Assembly (NCBI GenBank): GCA_001970955.1
Contig: MPUH01000011.1
Coordinates: forward strand, 115,482-179,481
DNA: 64,000 nucleotides
Direction of reading: 5' to 3'
Origin: Stentor coeruleus
Lineage: Eukaryota > Ciliophora > Heterotrichea > Heterotrichida > Stentoridae
The translations under genes were made by a program, and so were the position numbers. Position 1 is the stretch's first letter; every line of letters starts with the position of its first letter. Below the pieces are notes generated by a model. It was not told the DNA's origin, did no database searches, and worked only from the letters and a program-made list of their open reading frames with translations. Positions 11,208 to 21,907 of this stretch are shown piece after piece.

Positions 11208-11888
11208 ATGTCGAAAGCTGTACATGTAATCCATTACGAAGAACAAGCTGTAGGGCGAAGGATTAAATCAACTAAAAAGCATTTTCTATGGAAGTTCTCC
11301 TTAGACTCAATTACCTACACAATCGATATTTTTTCCAGCAAATTCTCAGGCAAAAGAACCTTAAAAGTAAACGGAGACATCTACTTTGAAGGTAAAAAGC
11401 AAGGTAAAATCTTCCATCAAAGCTTAGAAATCGGCACTCACAGCATAATAATTATCGAAGCCAACAAAAGTTTTGATCTTCGAATCGACGGGATTTCTTT
11501 TAACTTATTGAAAAAACAGTCAGATTTCGGCATAAACATAGAAAGTGATTCAAGTAATTTGATGAGTAATCAGCTTATCCCAGAACAACAAGAAGACTGG
11601 GAAAAAGCAGCAAAACCTTATGATATTATAGTCCGTGAAGGATTGAATACAACAACAAGAGAAAAACTTCCTATAATACCAATATTATCAAAAAAACCTA
11701 GAGGTAGATTAACCGTTCAGAACCCAACTTTTGATCCTAGATTTATGTTTGGATCAGAAAAACAAAGTCCTATTGAACCAAATATGCTTGGGGGTGAAGA
11801 TTTTGCCCCAAAACCTCGAGCGTATAGTTCGTATATGAGAGGAGTAGAGAAAAGCTCTGGTTATGAAAATTTTAACCTCATAGATTAA
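11208..11888 (+). CDS. Possible FAIM-like domain protein
   Basis: Intronless, 226 aa. Residues ~25-105 read as beta-rich: FLWKFSLDSITYTIDIFSSK, then FSGKRTLKVNGDIYFEGKK, then GTHSIIIIEANKSFDLRIDG. The SGKR..(V)NG pattern followed by a second strand set resembles the FAIM (Fas apoptosis inhibitory molecule) beta-sandwich, which occurs widely in protists. I infer this from the pattern only. The C-terminal half is Pro-rich and probably disordered. The FAIM fold is linked to protection from protein aggregation and cell death in animals; the ciliate role is unknown. It converges with the 989-aa gene, with 165 bp between stops. Confidence 0.6.
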   Translation: MSKAVHVIHYEEQAVGRRIKSTKKHFLWKFSLDSITYTIDIFSSKFSGKRTLKVNGDIYFEGKKQGKIFHQSLEIGTHSIIIIEANKSFDLRIDGISFNLLKKQSDFGINIESDSSNLMSNQLIPEQQEDWEKAAKPYDIIVREGLNTTTREKLPIIPILSKKPRGRLTVQNPTFDPRFMFGSEKQSPIEPNMLGGEDFAPKPRAYSSYMRGVEKSSGYENFNLID

Positions 11889-12053
11889 TATGATTTTTTT
11901 TATTGAAATGATGGAATTTTGAATAGGATTATTGAGATATGATGATTTTTTTTTAGGTTTATGTTGGAAATTAAAGGATTTAGGATTTTATGTTAATTAA
12001 ACGGTTGACTCTTGGTTGGAAACCATTTATTTTTTAATCTATTAACTTTAAAG

Positions 12054-15023
12054 TCAATTCACAATCTGAAAAATTTCCTGGACAATCATACCAACTACCT
12101 CGTCTGCGATTTCTAGGACGATTTGAGTTTCTTCAAGATCGTAGTCTACCCAGTCTTTTTCCCCATTATTCATATCATCAATAATCAGATTAGCAAGGGA
12201 AGATTCTCTGATTTTCTGCAGTAACTCTTCATCTAAATTCCCATCCTGCCCAATCATTGCAATAGTAGGTATTCTTCCAGCAGTAATTAAGCAGTTCTTT
12301 CTTATTTCCTTATTAATCTGTTGGAAAATCAATTCAACCTTTAAATCATTATTCGGTACTATCCCAGTACTCCAAGGTGGAGGATTAACATCAAACTGTA
12401 TCTGATTTAAACAACAATTAATACAATCGAAAATCATCCTATTATGTACTTTAACCGGTTCTGAAGGTATTTCAGCTAATGACAAAGATATACTCATATC
12501 ACTAGGTGTCTCAGCATTAGCAAGTACCTCAGGTTTCAAAATCCCCCCAACTTCTCCATCCAACATATTTTGTACCATAGCCAACCTATCCATATGTATT
12601 TTCTGATTTTTCATGCTATCTACAAACTCATCAATATCCGCATTGATCATATTCCAAATTTTCTCAACAAAACTCATAACACCTGTTACCCCAGTTCTTA
12701 CACAGACTTCATGGAATATAACTTTTGCATTACCCAATAGTTGATAATGAACTTTTTTATACTCTTCATTAATTATTGAATATACCAAATCTAATAAATA
12801 CCATTGGGTTATACAATTGTAAGTTTTATCAATAATATCATCTTCATCTAAAACAAGGGTTTCTTCAGTGATATTGAAAGGGTTTAATGAAGTTTCATGA
12901 GCATTGATTTCTCGACGTTTGAAATTCAAGTCGAAATTTATTGATGAGAATTCTTCGATTTCTTCAGCTTCTGGTGTGGCTATTGATGAGCTTTCTTTTA
13001 TAGCTGCAGTATATTCTGACATACTAATTGATGAAGACCCATCATCGATAAGAATTGGACTTGGGCGTTTTGGATCAGCTATTGTAGGTTTTCCAGGCTC
13101 AGGGTCTGAGAATATTATATCAAGTGGAGAATTTTGTTCAAAATAAACACCTTCGCTTTTTGTAGGCTCATCAGAATCTTGAGAGTTTAAGGAAAGTAAA
13201 CTTGGGGAGTCAATAAGATCTTCATGAGTTACTTCGCCAACATTAGCAAAAGACATGTATTCTGCTGATGGAAATTGAACTTTTTTCAGTTGGTCCATCA
13301 TAGATGAGGATAAGTCGCTTGAATGTTTGTTTGAAGGGAATGAACTTTTTTTGCTACTTTGACGATCATCTTCAAGTGGGACTTGTTGGTTGACATTGGG
13401 TTTAATATCGTAATTTTCTTTTTCGCCAAATGGACTTAGTGTTGGAATTGGTTCAGGACTGATTAAAAAGTCTGTGTTTTTTGATGTGAGCATGATTTTG
13501 TCCCAGATTTTTTCCATATCTTCACTACCTTCACGACTTACCCCATGGGCCAGTTTGCTTAAGGCTTCTTCAAGCTCTTCTTTTTTTTCTTCAATACCTT
13601 GATAATTAGAGTTTTTATCTTTATCTTTAAACCCAGACAGCTGTGGGGTTTCAATAAACTGTATAGATTTTTGGTAGAGTTTTAATGTAGTGAAAAATCC
13701 TGTGATATATTTAGAGTTTATCCATGTGACAAGTTTTCGTACTCCAATATTAAAATTAGGATTTTGTTCTATATCAACATCATCAGCAGCATCTTTGATT
13801 ACTTCTACTCTATTTTTTAATTCCTCAAGCTTTTTCTTCAAATTCTGTTTCTTCTCAGAAATATCAGAACCTGAGTCATTTGATATACTTTTCAGTTCAA
13901 TAATAGGCTGGCTAGCACTAACTATAATAGAATGATCTTCACTTTTGGTGAGTTTCCCCACAATTTTATTAGCGATTTCTGTTGTGTTCACAATTTCATT
14001 GGAAAATTGGTTTGAAAAATTCCCAAAAATCACGCATTCCCTACCTTCTCTAGCATCAGGTTCTGAAGGTGTGAATTTTCTCACATTCATTATATTTAAA
14101 ACCTCTTCATCTTCCGAATAACAAACACTGTGTTTTGGTAAAATTTCTATACTTTGGAAGCTCTCTTGGATTCTAGGTTTAAATTCTTGTTTAGGTTTTT
14201 TTTTACCTTTTTTCTTGGTTTTTAGTTTAAGTTTTTTACCTTTTTTCTTTAATGCTTTTTTTGCTATACGATCGATTTGAATTAATTGAGACATTCGTTT
14301 AAACTCAAATTCTTCTTGTTTGTCTTTTTCAAGTTTGATGATTTTTTTACGTTCTTTGCGTTTTTTTTTGATGAACTCTTCAAGGTCTTTTTTTTCTACG
14401 ACCAGCTTGGGTTTTGTCGAAGTGTTTTCTTGGAGAATTTTAGGGGTACAGTTACGAGGGGATTTTAAGTTATAGAATTCTAAACCGATACCTGCTCTTC
14501 TTTCTGCTGAAGAACACCCACTATGCCTCTGTCTAACATGCCTATGATCTGGTGCAGAATCTTTTATTTCAGGTGATCCCCAAGCAGTCTTTGGCCGAAA
14601 CGCTTCGTATTTGAATTTAAGTTTATTCTCACTTCTTGTCTGTATATTATACTCCTCCATCTTCCTTTTCTTAGACTCCTTCCAAGACTTTGCTGTTTCT
14701 TTGATTTTTTCAAGTTCATCCTTTTGACTTTTAAATTTTCTCAGTGATTTTTTAAGCAAATCATTAATTTCAACTCGTTCTTTAGGTGAAGGACTAGGCC
14801 TAAAAGATTTAAGTTCCTCAGCTCTATGGTGTGGAGAACTTGCCAAGCTTTGTGTCTCGCAAGTTATGGCTCCTGATCTAAGTGTTAAAGGCTGGTTTAA
14901 GAATTTAAGTGTTGGGGTTAAAGAATTTGTGTTGATTTTCAGACTGATTTGTGGGGTGCTAGCTTTTAAGCTGGCCTTTGACTTTTTTGGTAAGGGCTGG
15001 CCGAACTTGTTAGGTTTGCTCAT
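12054..15023 (-). CDS. Large protein with DUF4378-like C-terminus
   Basis: Intronless, 989 aa. The first ~300 residues are very basic and Lys-rich with coiled-coil potential (KKKRKERKKIIKLEKDKQ, KKALKKKGKKLKLKTKK). The middle is acidic, Ser-rich and probably disordered. The final ~130 residues contain the signature order MIFDCINCCLNQI, PPPWS, LIFQQINKEIRK, then DWVDYDLEETQIVLEIADE and VVGMIVQEIF. That matches the DUF4378 pattern of TON1-recruiting-motif and CEP350-type proteins, which anchor at centrosomes, basal bodies or cortical microtubules. I infer a basal-body or cortical role, which suits a ciliate. The assignment rests on the C-terminal pattern; the rest is not recognisable. Confidence 0.75.
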   Translation of the reverse strand: MSKPNKFGQPLPKKSKASLKASTPQISLKINTNSLTPTLKFLNQPLTLRSGAITCETQSLASSPHHRAEELKSFRPSPSPKERVEINDLLKKSLRKFKSQKDELEKIKETAKSWKESKKRKMEEYNIQTRSENKLKFKYEAFRPKTAWGSPEIKDSAPDHRHVRQRHSGCSSAERRAGIGLEFYNLKSPRNCTPKILQENTSTKPKLVVEKKDLEEFIKKKRKERKKIIKLEKDKQEEFEFKRMSQLIQIDRIAKKALKKKGKKLKLKTKKKGKKKPKQEFKPRIQESFQSIEILPKHSVCYSEDEEVLNIMNVRKFTPSEPDAREGRECVIFGNFSNQFSNEIVNTTEIANKIVGKLTKSEDHSIIVSASQPIIELKSISNDSGSDISEKKQNLKKKLEELKNRVEVIKDAADDVDIEQNPNFNIGVRKLVTWINSKYITGFFTTLKLYQKSIQFIETPQLSGFKDKDKNSNYQGIEEKKEELEEALSKLAHGVSREGSEDMEKIWDKIMLTSKNTDFLISPEPIPTLSPFGEKENYDIKPNVNQQVPLEDDRQSSKKSSFPSNKHSSDLSSSMMDQLKKVQFPSAEYMSFANVGEVTHEDLIDSPSLLSLNSQDSDEPTKSEGVYFEQNSPLDIIFSDPEPGKPTIADPKRPSPILIDDGSSSISMSEYTAAIKESSSIATPEAEEIEEFSSINFDLNFKRREINAHETSLNPFNITEETLVLDEDDIIDKTYNCITQWYLLDLVYSIINEEYKKVHYQLLGNAKVIFHEVCVRTGVTGVMSFVEKIWNMINADIDEFVDSMKNQKIHMDRLAMVQNMLDGEVGGILKPEVLANAETPSDMSISLSLAEIPSEPVKVHNRMIFDCINCCLNQIQFDVNPPPWSTGIVPNNDLKVELIFQQINKEIRKNCLITAGRIPTIAMIGQDGNLDEELLQKIRESSLANLIIDDMNNGEKDWVDYDLEETQIVLEIADEVVGMIVQEIFQIVN

Positions 15024-15666
15024 TTGATTTATTAGATAAAATCCATGATTTTGAGATTAAGGTTAAGATAAGAATTGATATATTGTGATAGAACTGAAGA
15101 TAAATAATGAAAAAAATTATATTCAGAATTCAGGTTTGGAGTGAATTTATTTGTATTTAAAGGAAAAAAGGTTTGAAAGGAATAGGATAATAGAAATGTG
15201 CTTATATCGGTATGGTAAAAGATTATTGCATAATTTAATAAATTAATAAAGTTTAAGAATCAGAATATTTTATAAGTTTGCTTTGGTTATTAATACTTTT
15301 TATTACCTCAATAATGTTTTTTAAATTATAGTTAAATGTTTTTTATAGAATTTGATTGCATAGGAATTGTTGTAAATTTTTATTTTCAGTTTTATTACAT
15401 TTATTTAGTATCTTTAAATCTTTATTAATAAACTACTATGAAGAAACTAGCTTAGACTTCATTATGCAATAAAATTTTAATATAAAAAATAAAAATTATT
15501 ATCATTATTATGTATCCATGCCACAATTTTATATTTCTCAATCTTTATCAAATTATCAATTACCTTTCTTTTGAATCATATTTTTATCAACCTTTTCAAA
15601 AAAATCAATAGCTTTCTCAGTTACCATTCTTAAATTCTAAAATCAGTTATAATATCTATTAATTTC
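15024..15666. other. Intergenic, AT-rich
   Basis: About 640 bp. The left 200 bp are G-rich on the + strand, which is C-rich in the sense of the minus gene just left. The right part is C-biased, running into the 3' end of the next minus gene. No RNA or repeat was seen. Confidence 0.6.
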
Positions 15667-18366
15667 TTATTTTAATGGATGTCTTCTCTTAATTGTATTA
15701 ACAGTCTTAACAACATTCTTCATTGTCTCAACAACTTTAATCTTTTTCTTAATCTTCCTCTGTAGTTTAGTAATCATTATCTTCGATGTAATAAAATGCA
15801 AATTATAAAGATAAACATCTTCAATAAACTTCTCATTAGCCTTAATCGCCTCCTCAAGCTCAATCTCCCTAACTTCCAAATTTTTATCCTTAACAACTAA
15901 TTGATTCATTGAATTAGTCTCATAAAATACACTTTTCGCTCTGAAAACCGCAAGCCAAAACTGTTTAAATACATCAGCTAAATTCCAATGTTTAAGATCT
16001 TCCATAGTCTGATACTTATGATTAAGAATACCTTCTAATTTGCTTATATGACGGAAAAAATCAGGGATTCCCATTGACTCAACGAATTTTGTAACGATCT
16101 CCGCATCTTTTTTGTGTCTTTGGAAGATTTGATCAGTTTTTGACATATATGAAGAGTAATCATTGGATAAAATGTCAATTTGAGAAATTTCAATAAGTTT
16201 AGGGATTTTCCAAGGGTTTTTAAGCCGAAGCATATGGTAGAATAATAAATTATTTGCTATGACATAAAAAACTTCTGGGGTTATAAAACCATTACCTTCC
16301 ATATAGGCTTCTCTATATGCTTTAACTATATTTATTGTAGATAGGGTGTTATCAAGAGAGAGACAAATATCTTTAAATGTATTAAAGCCAAAATCACTTT
16401 TAGAAGCTCGAAGGAAGAGTTCTTGAATTGCTATATACTTTAATTTTTTTTCACGATGATAATACTCAAGAAGAGTTCTAAGAAGGAATGAACTTTCAAC
16501 ATATCCAGGTTTTTTCCTAGCTTTAGTCTCAATTAAGATTAACAACTGACCCATAGTTTCTGAACTTAGTCCTTCCATTATAGTCTTTACAAGTTCTATA
16601 GCTTTATTATAAGAAACATAATGCATAGCAGTATATTTACCTGCTGAGTGACTAAGTTGTGGCCCTTCAAAAAGTAAAAACCTACAATGCAGATAAAACC
16701 CAAGCTCATCTAAATCAAGTTCTTCCAATAAAAACTCTCTAAAAGTATTAAGTTCCCACACTTTTTTAGACCTTGGAAGTGAAAGTCCAGCCAAAAGCTG
16801 AAGTCTGAATTCATCTGCATTTCCCCTACTCCACCATTCAAGCTGTTTTACCGTCCTTGTAATATTATCAACACAAAAAGTCCCAAGCCAATCATATACA
16901 AACTCAGGGAAACTACAAGGTAAGAAGTTATCTTGTGTATATAAAAGATGCTCATGAAATTTTGAATCTAAAATAGCTCTGATTGTTATAAAAAGCCAAT
17001 CTTTATGTGGGGGTAGATATTGTATTGATTCATTAGGTATTCTAATCAAACTAGCAAAAGTTGGTTTACAAGGTTTTAAATTGTTAAGGTTAAGCATATT
17101 CGGGTCTACAGTGTTAATTTTGTTATCCCTTTTAACATTTCTAGTTTTAAAATGTTCAGGGTTTTTAATCAACTGGAATATCGGGTCAGTAATTGGGACA
17201 AACTCTTCAGTATCAATACCTGTAATACTCCCTGATAAAATATCCAATTCAAATTGATTAAGCTTTGCCTGAAAAATTTCCTTTTCCACTTTTAGCTTTT
17301 TAACCTCTGTATGATAATTAAGATTTTCTACAAGTTCTTCATTTTGCATACAAATTCTTTCTCTATATAAACATAATTTTTTTTCTATGTCAAAATTTGT
17401 ATCTTTAAGTACAGAAATTTGACTTTCTAATGCAGATTTAACTTCAGAATATGAATCTACAATGTTTTGAAGTAATGCGCATTGCTCTTTGGTTTTACCT
17501 AATGTGAATTGGAGTTTTGTATATGATAATTTCGATTGTTCAAACTTATCTTTAATTTGTTTATAGAGCTCTTCATAATCGTATTGTTTTGGACCTTTTT
17601 TTTCTTCTTTAGCAGGTTTATCTGCATTACTTATTTTAATTAGTTCAGCTTGGAGGATTGAAATTTCATTTTCCATTTGAGCTTTTTCATATGTGAAATT
17701 TTTTTCAATTTTTTCGATTATGTGGTTGTTGTCTGTATGTTTTTTATTGTAGTAATTGAGTTTTTCTCTAGTCTCCCTGAGTTCTTTATTTGCAGCATTA
17801 AGAGCTGAGAGTGTTTGAGCGTGATCTTTTTCTATTTGATCCATTTTGCTAATAGCTTCCATAAGGTCTTTTTGTCTTTCTATAGTCTTGATCATAATTT
17901 CTATAGCGATTTCCTCAGTTTCAATAATTTTCTCAGCATAAAAAACGTAGCCGCTTTTGCTTCGTTCTTGGAGAACCTTAAACTCAGTCATCCTAAAATC
18001 ATTGACCATTTTACCAAAAAGCGGAAAGTTTTCTATAAGATTTATGTAGTTCTAAGTGGAAAATACTTTTCTTTTTTTCTCTTGGAGCAAAATAAGCTCT
18101 TTGATTTGATGCATTTCTAGAAAATCTTCACGGGATTCTTCAGTTTTGTTTAGAATTTCAATAGTCTCACGTTTAGAGGCTATTAAGGAAAGATAGTCAA
18201 GGGTTGGTTTTTTTTGATGGATTGGCTTGATTGGGCTGCTTGGGGATTGTTGAAAAATACGGGATTTTAATGGAACGTATGATGATTTGGGTTGAGAATA
18301 AGTTGATAAGGATCTGGTTGATTGGATTGTCAAAGGTTTTGGCAGGTTGCGGTTTGATTTCAGCAT
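15667..18366 (-). CDS. Coiled-coil protein, 894 aa
   Basis: Two exons, 18366-18067 and 18051-15667, join over the 15-nt intron 18052-18066 (sense gtattttccacttag). The N-terminal ~80 residues are basic and Ser/Pro-rich. Residues ~130-360 form a long coiled coil with heptad-like Glu/Lys/Leu runs. Residues from ~440 onward are an alpha-helical globular region with many aromatic residues (FREFLLEELDLDELGFYLHC, LLRTLLEYYHREKKLKY). The C-terminus is a basic helix. The organisation is compatible with a ciliary or basal-body structural protein, possibly of the TSNAXIP1 type, but I would not assign that without a profile search. Calling the ATG at 18009 as the start would lose 114 residues. Confidence 0.75.
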
Positions 18367-18834
18367 TTTGATTAATGATTATTTTGTGTGGTGTTGATGA
18401 AGATGAGTAAGTTAGAAATTAGGATGTTATGGATTTAATGAGATAATTTTTTAAGTGAATAAGAATTAAGTTTTTTATATATTTTAGATTGCTTTATTTG
18501 AAGATTTGAGTTTTTTTGTTAGCGGAGCTTAGATTATTATTTTAATTAAAGAATTATATTGGTTTAACTTATGTGAAATCTAAATTAGATTAGGTTTAGG
18601 CTTATCATTTCTTTTGATGACTGCTACTTTCGCTAGTGATTTTGTGTTCTACTGTTTGTCTAATTTTTTCGCTTCTACTTTATTAATAATCAATATAACT
18701 AAACGATGTCCCAATATAAATACCAAAAATTCACTAATCAAAAAAAAACGAGACAAATATGTCTTTGATTATATAGCTTTTTAAATTATATAAAGAANAT
18801 ATTTAATGCTGATTAAATTTTAATAATAGTTTAT

Positions 18835-18970
18835 AAAAATCTGATGATGAAGTAAAGCTTACTATCGCATTAGATATAAAAAACATATATTAGTTTNGGT
18901 TTATGTCCAAAAATCTGATGATGAAGTAAAGCTTACTATCGCATTAGATATAAAAAACATATATTAGTTT
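18835..18970 (+). repeat. 62-bp exact duplication around an N
   Basis: Bases 18835-18896 and 18909-18970 are identical (62 bp, beginning aaaaatctgatgatgaag). A single N at 18897 follows the first copy directly, and 12 bp separate the copies. This geometry is what an unmerged contig overlap produces, so it may not exist in the genome. A genuine tandem duplication is the alternative. Confidence 0.85.
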
Positions 18971-19120
18971 ATTTCATTTTCTACCAATGAGATTTTAGAG
19001 AAAAGAAAAAGGGTGAATTCAGAAGTTAGTTACTATTATGATGGCATGGTTGAAATTCTATTTGATCAAGACTTATTGGCCCTACAATCTCTTTCTTTAG
19101 GCTGTCTCAGTGTATTATAA
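18902..19120 (+). pseudogene. Possible decayed coding sequence
   Basis: The frame starting at 18902 reads as coding (YVQKSDDEVKLTIALDIK), hits TAG 18965-18967, then continues coding-like (NEILEKRKRVNSEVSYYY, DGMVEILFDQDLLALQS) to TAA 19118-19120. The TAG is not explained by any 15-nt GTA...AG intron. It lies on the duplicated assembly seam, so either an eroded gene or an assembly-damaged real gene is possible. The family is unknown. Confidence 0.3.
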
Positions 19121-19430
19121 CATTCTTTGTCGCTAATTATGTAGCTTTTTATTTGACTGAGGAGGTCTTTGCTATTCCTTTTCTTTAATGCTAAGATGAT
19201 AGATTCAAGTTTGTATTCACCTTATTCTTCATGAAGAATCCAGCTTACTTTAGACACTTTTGAAGTTCTTGTAGGGTTTATAGTAATTTTGTATTTGGTT
19301 ATATAAGGTGGATACTACGTGAAAAGATGAGAGAGATATTGGCTATTTAATCTTAATGCAAGAGTATTAGGTAATTAAATATAAGTAGAGTCTTACATAA
19401 TAAAATTTCTATTCAAATTTAAAACTCTAT

Positions 19431-20501
19431 TTACGCAGGGTGAAACTTAAGCGCTTCCTCATAAACCATATTCTGCAACAGTTCTTTAGTTGGGACAAAA
19501 TTATCAAAACTCCAATCAAAGCTTTGATTAGCTACAGGTTCTTCCTCAGCATTGTGTAACTCATTAAAATAAGGATGTTCTAAACACTGTTGAACACTAT
19601 ATCTATTCCTTGGGTTAAATATGAGCATTTTGTCTAGTAAATCCAAAGCTTCAGGATTAGCTTTAGGATAAATAGTATTCCATTTACACTTTTCTTTTTT
19701 TGGGAGTTTACTAATAAACCTTTTCGCTGCTGGGTTTTCAATAAAATGCATATCTTCCGCAGAGGGTGTTCCAATAACACTAATAATCCTTTGTACTAAG
19801 TCTAAGTAATCTTCTCCAGGAAACAATGGCGCTCTTCCAAGTAATTCAGAAAACACACATCCAGCACTCCACACATCGATTTGTTCAGTATAATGTGATG
19901 AATTCAAAACAACCTCAGGAGCTCTATACCATCTTGTAACAACATATTCAGTAAGATTTTCTGTATTAACATCATAACCTCTCGCTAAGCCCAAGTCGCA
20001 TATTTTCAAATCGCAATGTTTATTAAGCAAAAGGTTAGAAGGTTTTATATCCCTATGAATAACATTAGCCGAGTGTATATATAAAAGTCCACGTAAAATC
20101 TGATACATAAAATATTGTATATGTTCATCACTAAGATCTTGTTTTGAATAAATCACTCTGTGTAAATCAGTTTCCATTAGATCTGTGACTATGTATATGT
20201 CATTAAACTCAGTACGGCTTTGTGGTAGCATAACATCTAAAAGACTGATTGTATTTTCATGGTCTAAAAAAGTCAGAAGTTTAATTTCACGAACGATACG
20301 CTTTGCGTCGATAAGGTCATCAAATACATTAGCAATTTTTTTTATAGCAACTTTAATTCCGGTTTGGTTGTCGTGTGCTGATACAACAACACCATATGCG
20401 CCATGGCCAATTTTCTTGATAAACTCATATCGGCTATCAACAATAAAAGTTGTACCTCCAGCGGAGAATTTAACCTTGCCTTCAGGGACTGGTTCTTCCA
20501 T
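19431..20501 (-). CDS. ERK-type MAP kinase
   Basis: Intronless, 356 aa, and a complete protein kinase. It has the Gly loop GHGAYG at 32-37, ATP-binding Lys54 in VAIKK, catalytic HRD at 149-151 with HRDIKPSNLL, DLG at 169-171 (normal for MAP kinases) and the activation-lip motif TEY at 184-186 followed by VVTRWYRAPE. The TEY motif marks the ERK class, activated by dual phosphorylation from a MAPK kinase. All catalytic residues are present, so it should be active. It sits head to head, 172 bp apart, with the unknown gene at 20674, suggesting a shared promoter region. Likely cytoplasmic and nuclear. Ciliate ERK-type kinases are numerous, so the exact pathway is open. Confidence 0.95.
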   Translation of the reverse strand: MEEPVPEGKVKFSAGGTTFIVDSRYEFIKKIGHGAYGVVVSAHDNQTGIKVAIKKIANVFDDLIDAKRIVREIKLLTFLDHENTISLLDVMLPQSRTEFNDIYIVTDLMETDLHRVIYSKQDLSDEHIQYFMYQILRGLLYIHSANVIHRDIKPSNLLLNKHCDLKICDLGLARGYDVNTENLTEYVVTRWYRAPEVVLNSSHYTEQIDVWSAGCVFSELLGRAPLFPGEDYLDLVQRIISVIGTPSAEDMHFIENPAAKRFISKLPKKEKCKWNTIYPKANPEALDLLDKMLIFNPRNRYSVQQCLEHPYFNELHNAEEEPVANQSFDWSFDNFVPTKELLQNMVYEEALKFHPA

Positions 20502-20673
20502 TATTTTTACAACTGAATTTAGAAATTAGTCATTTAAACCTGAAAAAATCTATAAAAAATATACAATTATAAAATTTAGGTATAAGAACACGTAAAAAAT
20601 CATATAAAAGCGAGATATGAACTTTAAAAAAATAAACTAATGCTTTTTTAAAGGTATTTTTTAAATAAAAAAT
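20502..20673. promoter_or_regulatory. Shared divergent promoter region
   Basis: Only 172 bp lie between the start codons of the MAP kinase and the plus-strand gene at 20674. It must hold both upstream regions. It is AT-rich with tataaaaaatataca around 20550, but no element can be fixed by eye. Confidence 0.4.
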
Positions 20674-21711
20674 ATGAAGCAAGATTGTGAAATAGAAAAA
20701 GAAATCAACAAACAGTTTAGGTTTGAATATGTATCTGAAGACCTTGTTGTTCATAGAAGTTTTTCAGGGGTAATTGTGGCATCAAGCCGACAGAATTCAT
20801 ATCGTAATTGCCGTGGTGTAGGTAATTCTTTTTCAGGACATGCTTTTGACACAGTTGAAGGGATTTCTAGAGTGACTCCGATAATAAAAAAAATTAAAGA
20901 TAACTATTTTAATGAAAAAATCACAGAAAAATATATAAGCCTTGAAGATGACGCAAACAAAGCTGCCTTAAAACGAGTGCAGAAATCGACAAAAAAGCAT
21001 GAGAATAACTTGGAAAAGTTCAGAGTAGATAAGGATTCTGATAAATACCCACTACGAGAAGCTATAAATAAATCAACAAACCGGCTTATTCGGTCTAGAT
21101 ATGGTAAACGAAATCCTAAAATCCAAGAAAGCCTAAGTGTGCCTAATGAACCTGTAATTCCAAGTTCAGGAGAAAGACCTAATCTATCTAATAGTAGAGC
21201 TTGGCAGATAATAAAAAAACGTGAAAGAGAAAAATCCTTTGAAGAACGATTAAGATTTTATCAAGAAAGCCCAAGAACCGCAAAAAGACGAATAACCACA
21301 CATCATTTACCATGGAATATCCCAAGAATTCCAGAAATCACTTCAACCCCTGAAAATAGTAGATATTATCCTAAAACTCAAAGAAAACCTACTAATCAAA
21401 ACTCTTTTAAAAAACCATTTACTGGAGCTAGAAGACCTACTCTTGCTATATCTTATTTAAGACATCCTGAGATTTTAGGTAGTGAAGGTACTTCACTACT
21501 TCTTCAAATTGTTTCTGATGAAAGAGGAGGTTATAAAACAACTTATTCTGAAATAGAAAAATTCAATTCTATTGTGAATAAAAGACTTAGTTTGAAAGAA
21601 GAAAATAGTTATAAACAAGGGATTAAAGAGTATGCGTTAAAGAAACTTTATAACTTGCCCGCACCAAAAGCTCAGGCGATGATTACTGAATTTTTTTCTT
21701 TAAGTTTCTGA
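20674..21711 (+). CDS. Hypothetical basic protein, 345 aa
   Basis: Intronless; ends TGA directly followed by TAA. It is Arg/Lys-rich throughout with no signal peptide or membrane segment. The central region (RLIRSRYGKRNPKIQ, AWQIIKKREREKSFEERLRF) and repeated Pro/Arg patches (PFTGARRPTLAISYLRHP) suggest a disordered, possibly cytoskeleton-binding protein with a helical C-terminal ~70 residues. I recognise no family. The coding pattern is consistent over the full length and the start sits in the usual AT-rich context (aataaaaaatATG). Confidence 0.7.
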   Translation: MKQDCEIEKEINKQFRFEYVSEDLVVHRSFSGVIVASSRQNSYRNCRGVGNSFSGHAFDTVEGISRVTPIIKKIKDNYFNEKITEKYISLEDDANKAALKRVQKSTKKHENNLEKFRVDKDSDKYPLREAINKSTNRLIRSRYGKRNPKIQESLSVPNEPVIPSSGERPNLSNSRAWQIIKKREREKSFEERLRFYQESPRTAKRRITTHHLPWNIPRIPEITSTPENSRYYPKTQRKPTNQNSFKKPFTGARRPTLAISYLRHPEILGSEGTSLLLQIVSDERGGYKTTYSEIEKFNSIVNKRLSLKEENSYKQGIKEYALKKLYNLPAPKAQAMITEFFSLSF

Positions 21712-21907
21712 TAATTTTTTGTTAAGTAATATTTAATGGATGTTATGAAAAATATAAGTTATTTTATTATAACTAGTGAAGAAAAGTTCTACAATTTTAT
21801 TCTGATGAAATTTGTCAATTTTCTAAGGATTTTGGAGATTTTACTTAATGATATTTTTAAAACATTTGAATTAAAATACCTAATTCTCTAGATTAATATC
21901 TAAAATC

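Larger units (their letters stand above)
18367..19430. other. Intergenic with an assembly seam
   Basis: About 1.06 kb. The left 250 bp are G-rich on +. Ambiguous bases lie at 18798 and 18897. A 62-bp identical duplication flanks the second N, and a decayed coding run (18902-19120) sits on it. All three are described separately. The rest is AT-rich. Confidence 0.6.
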
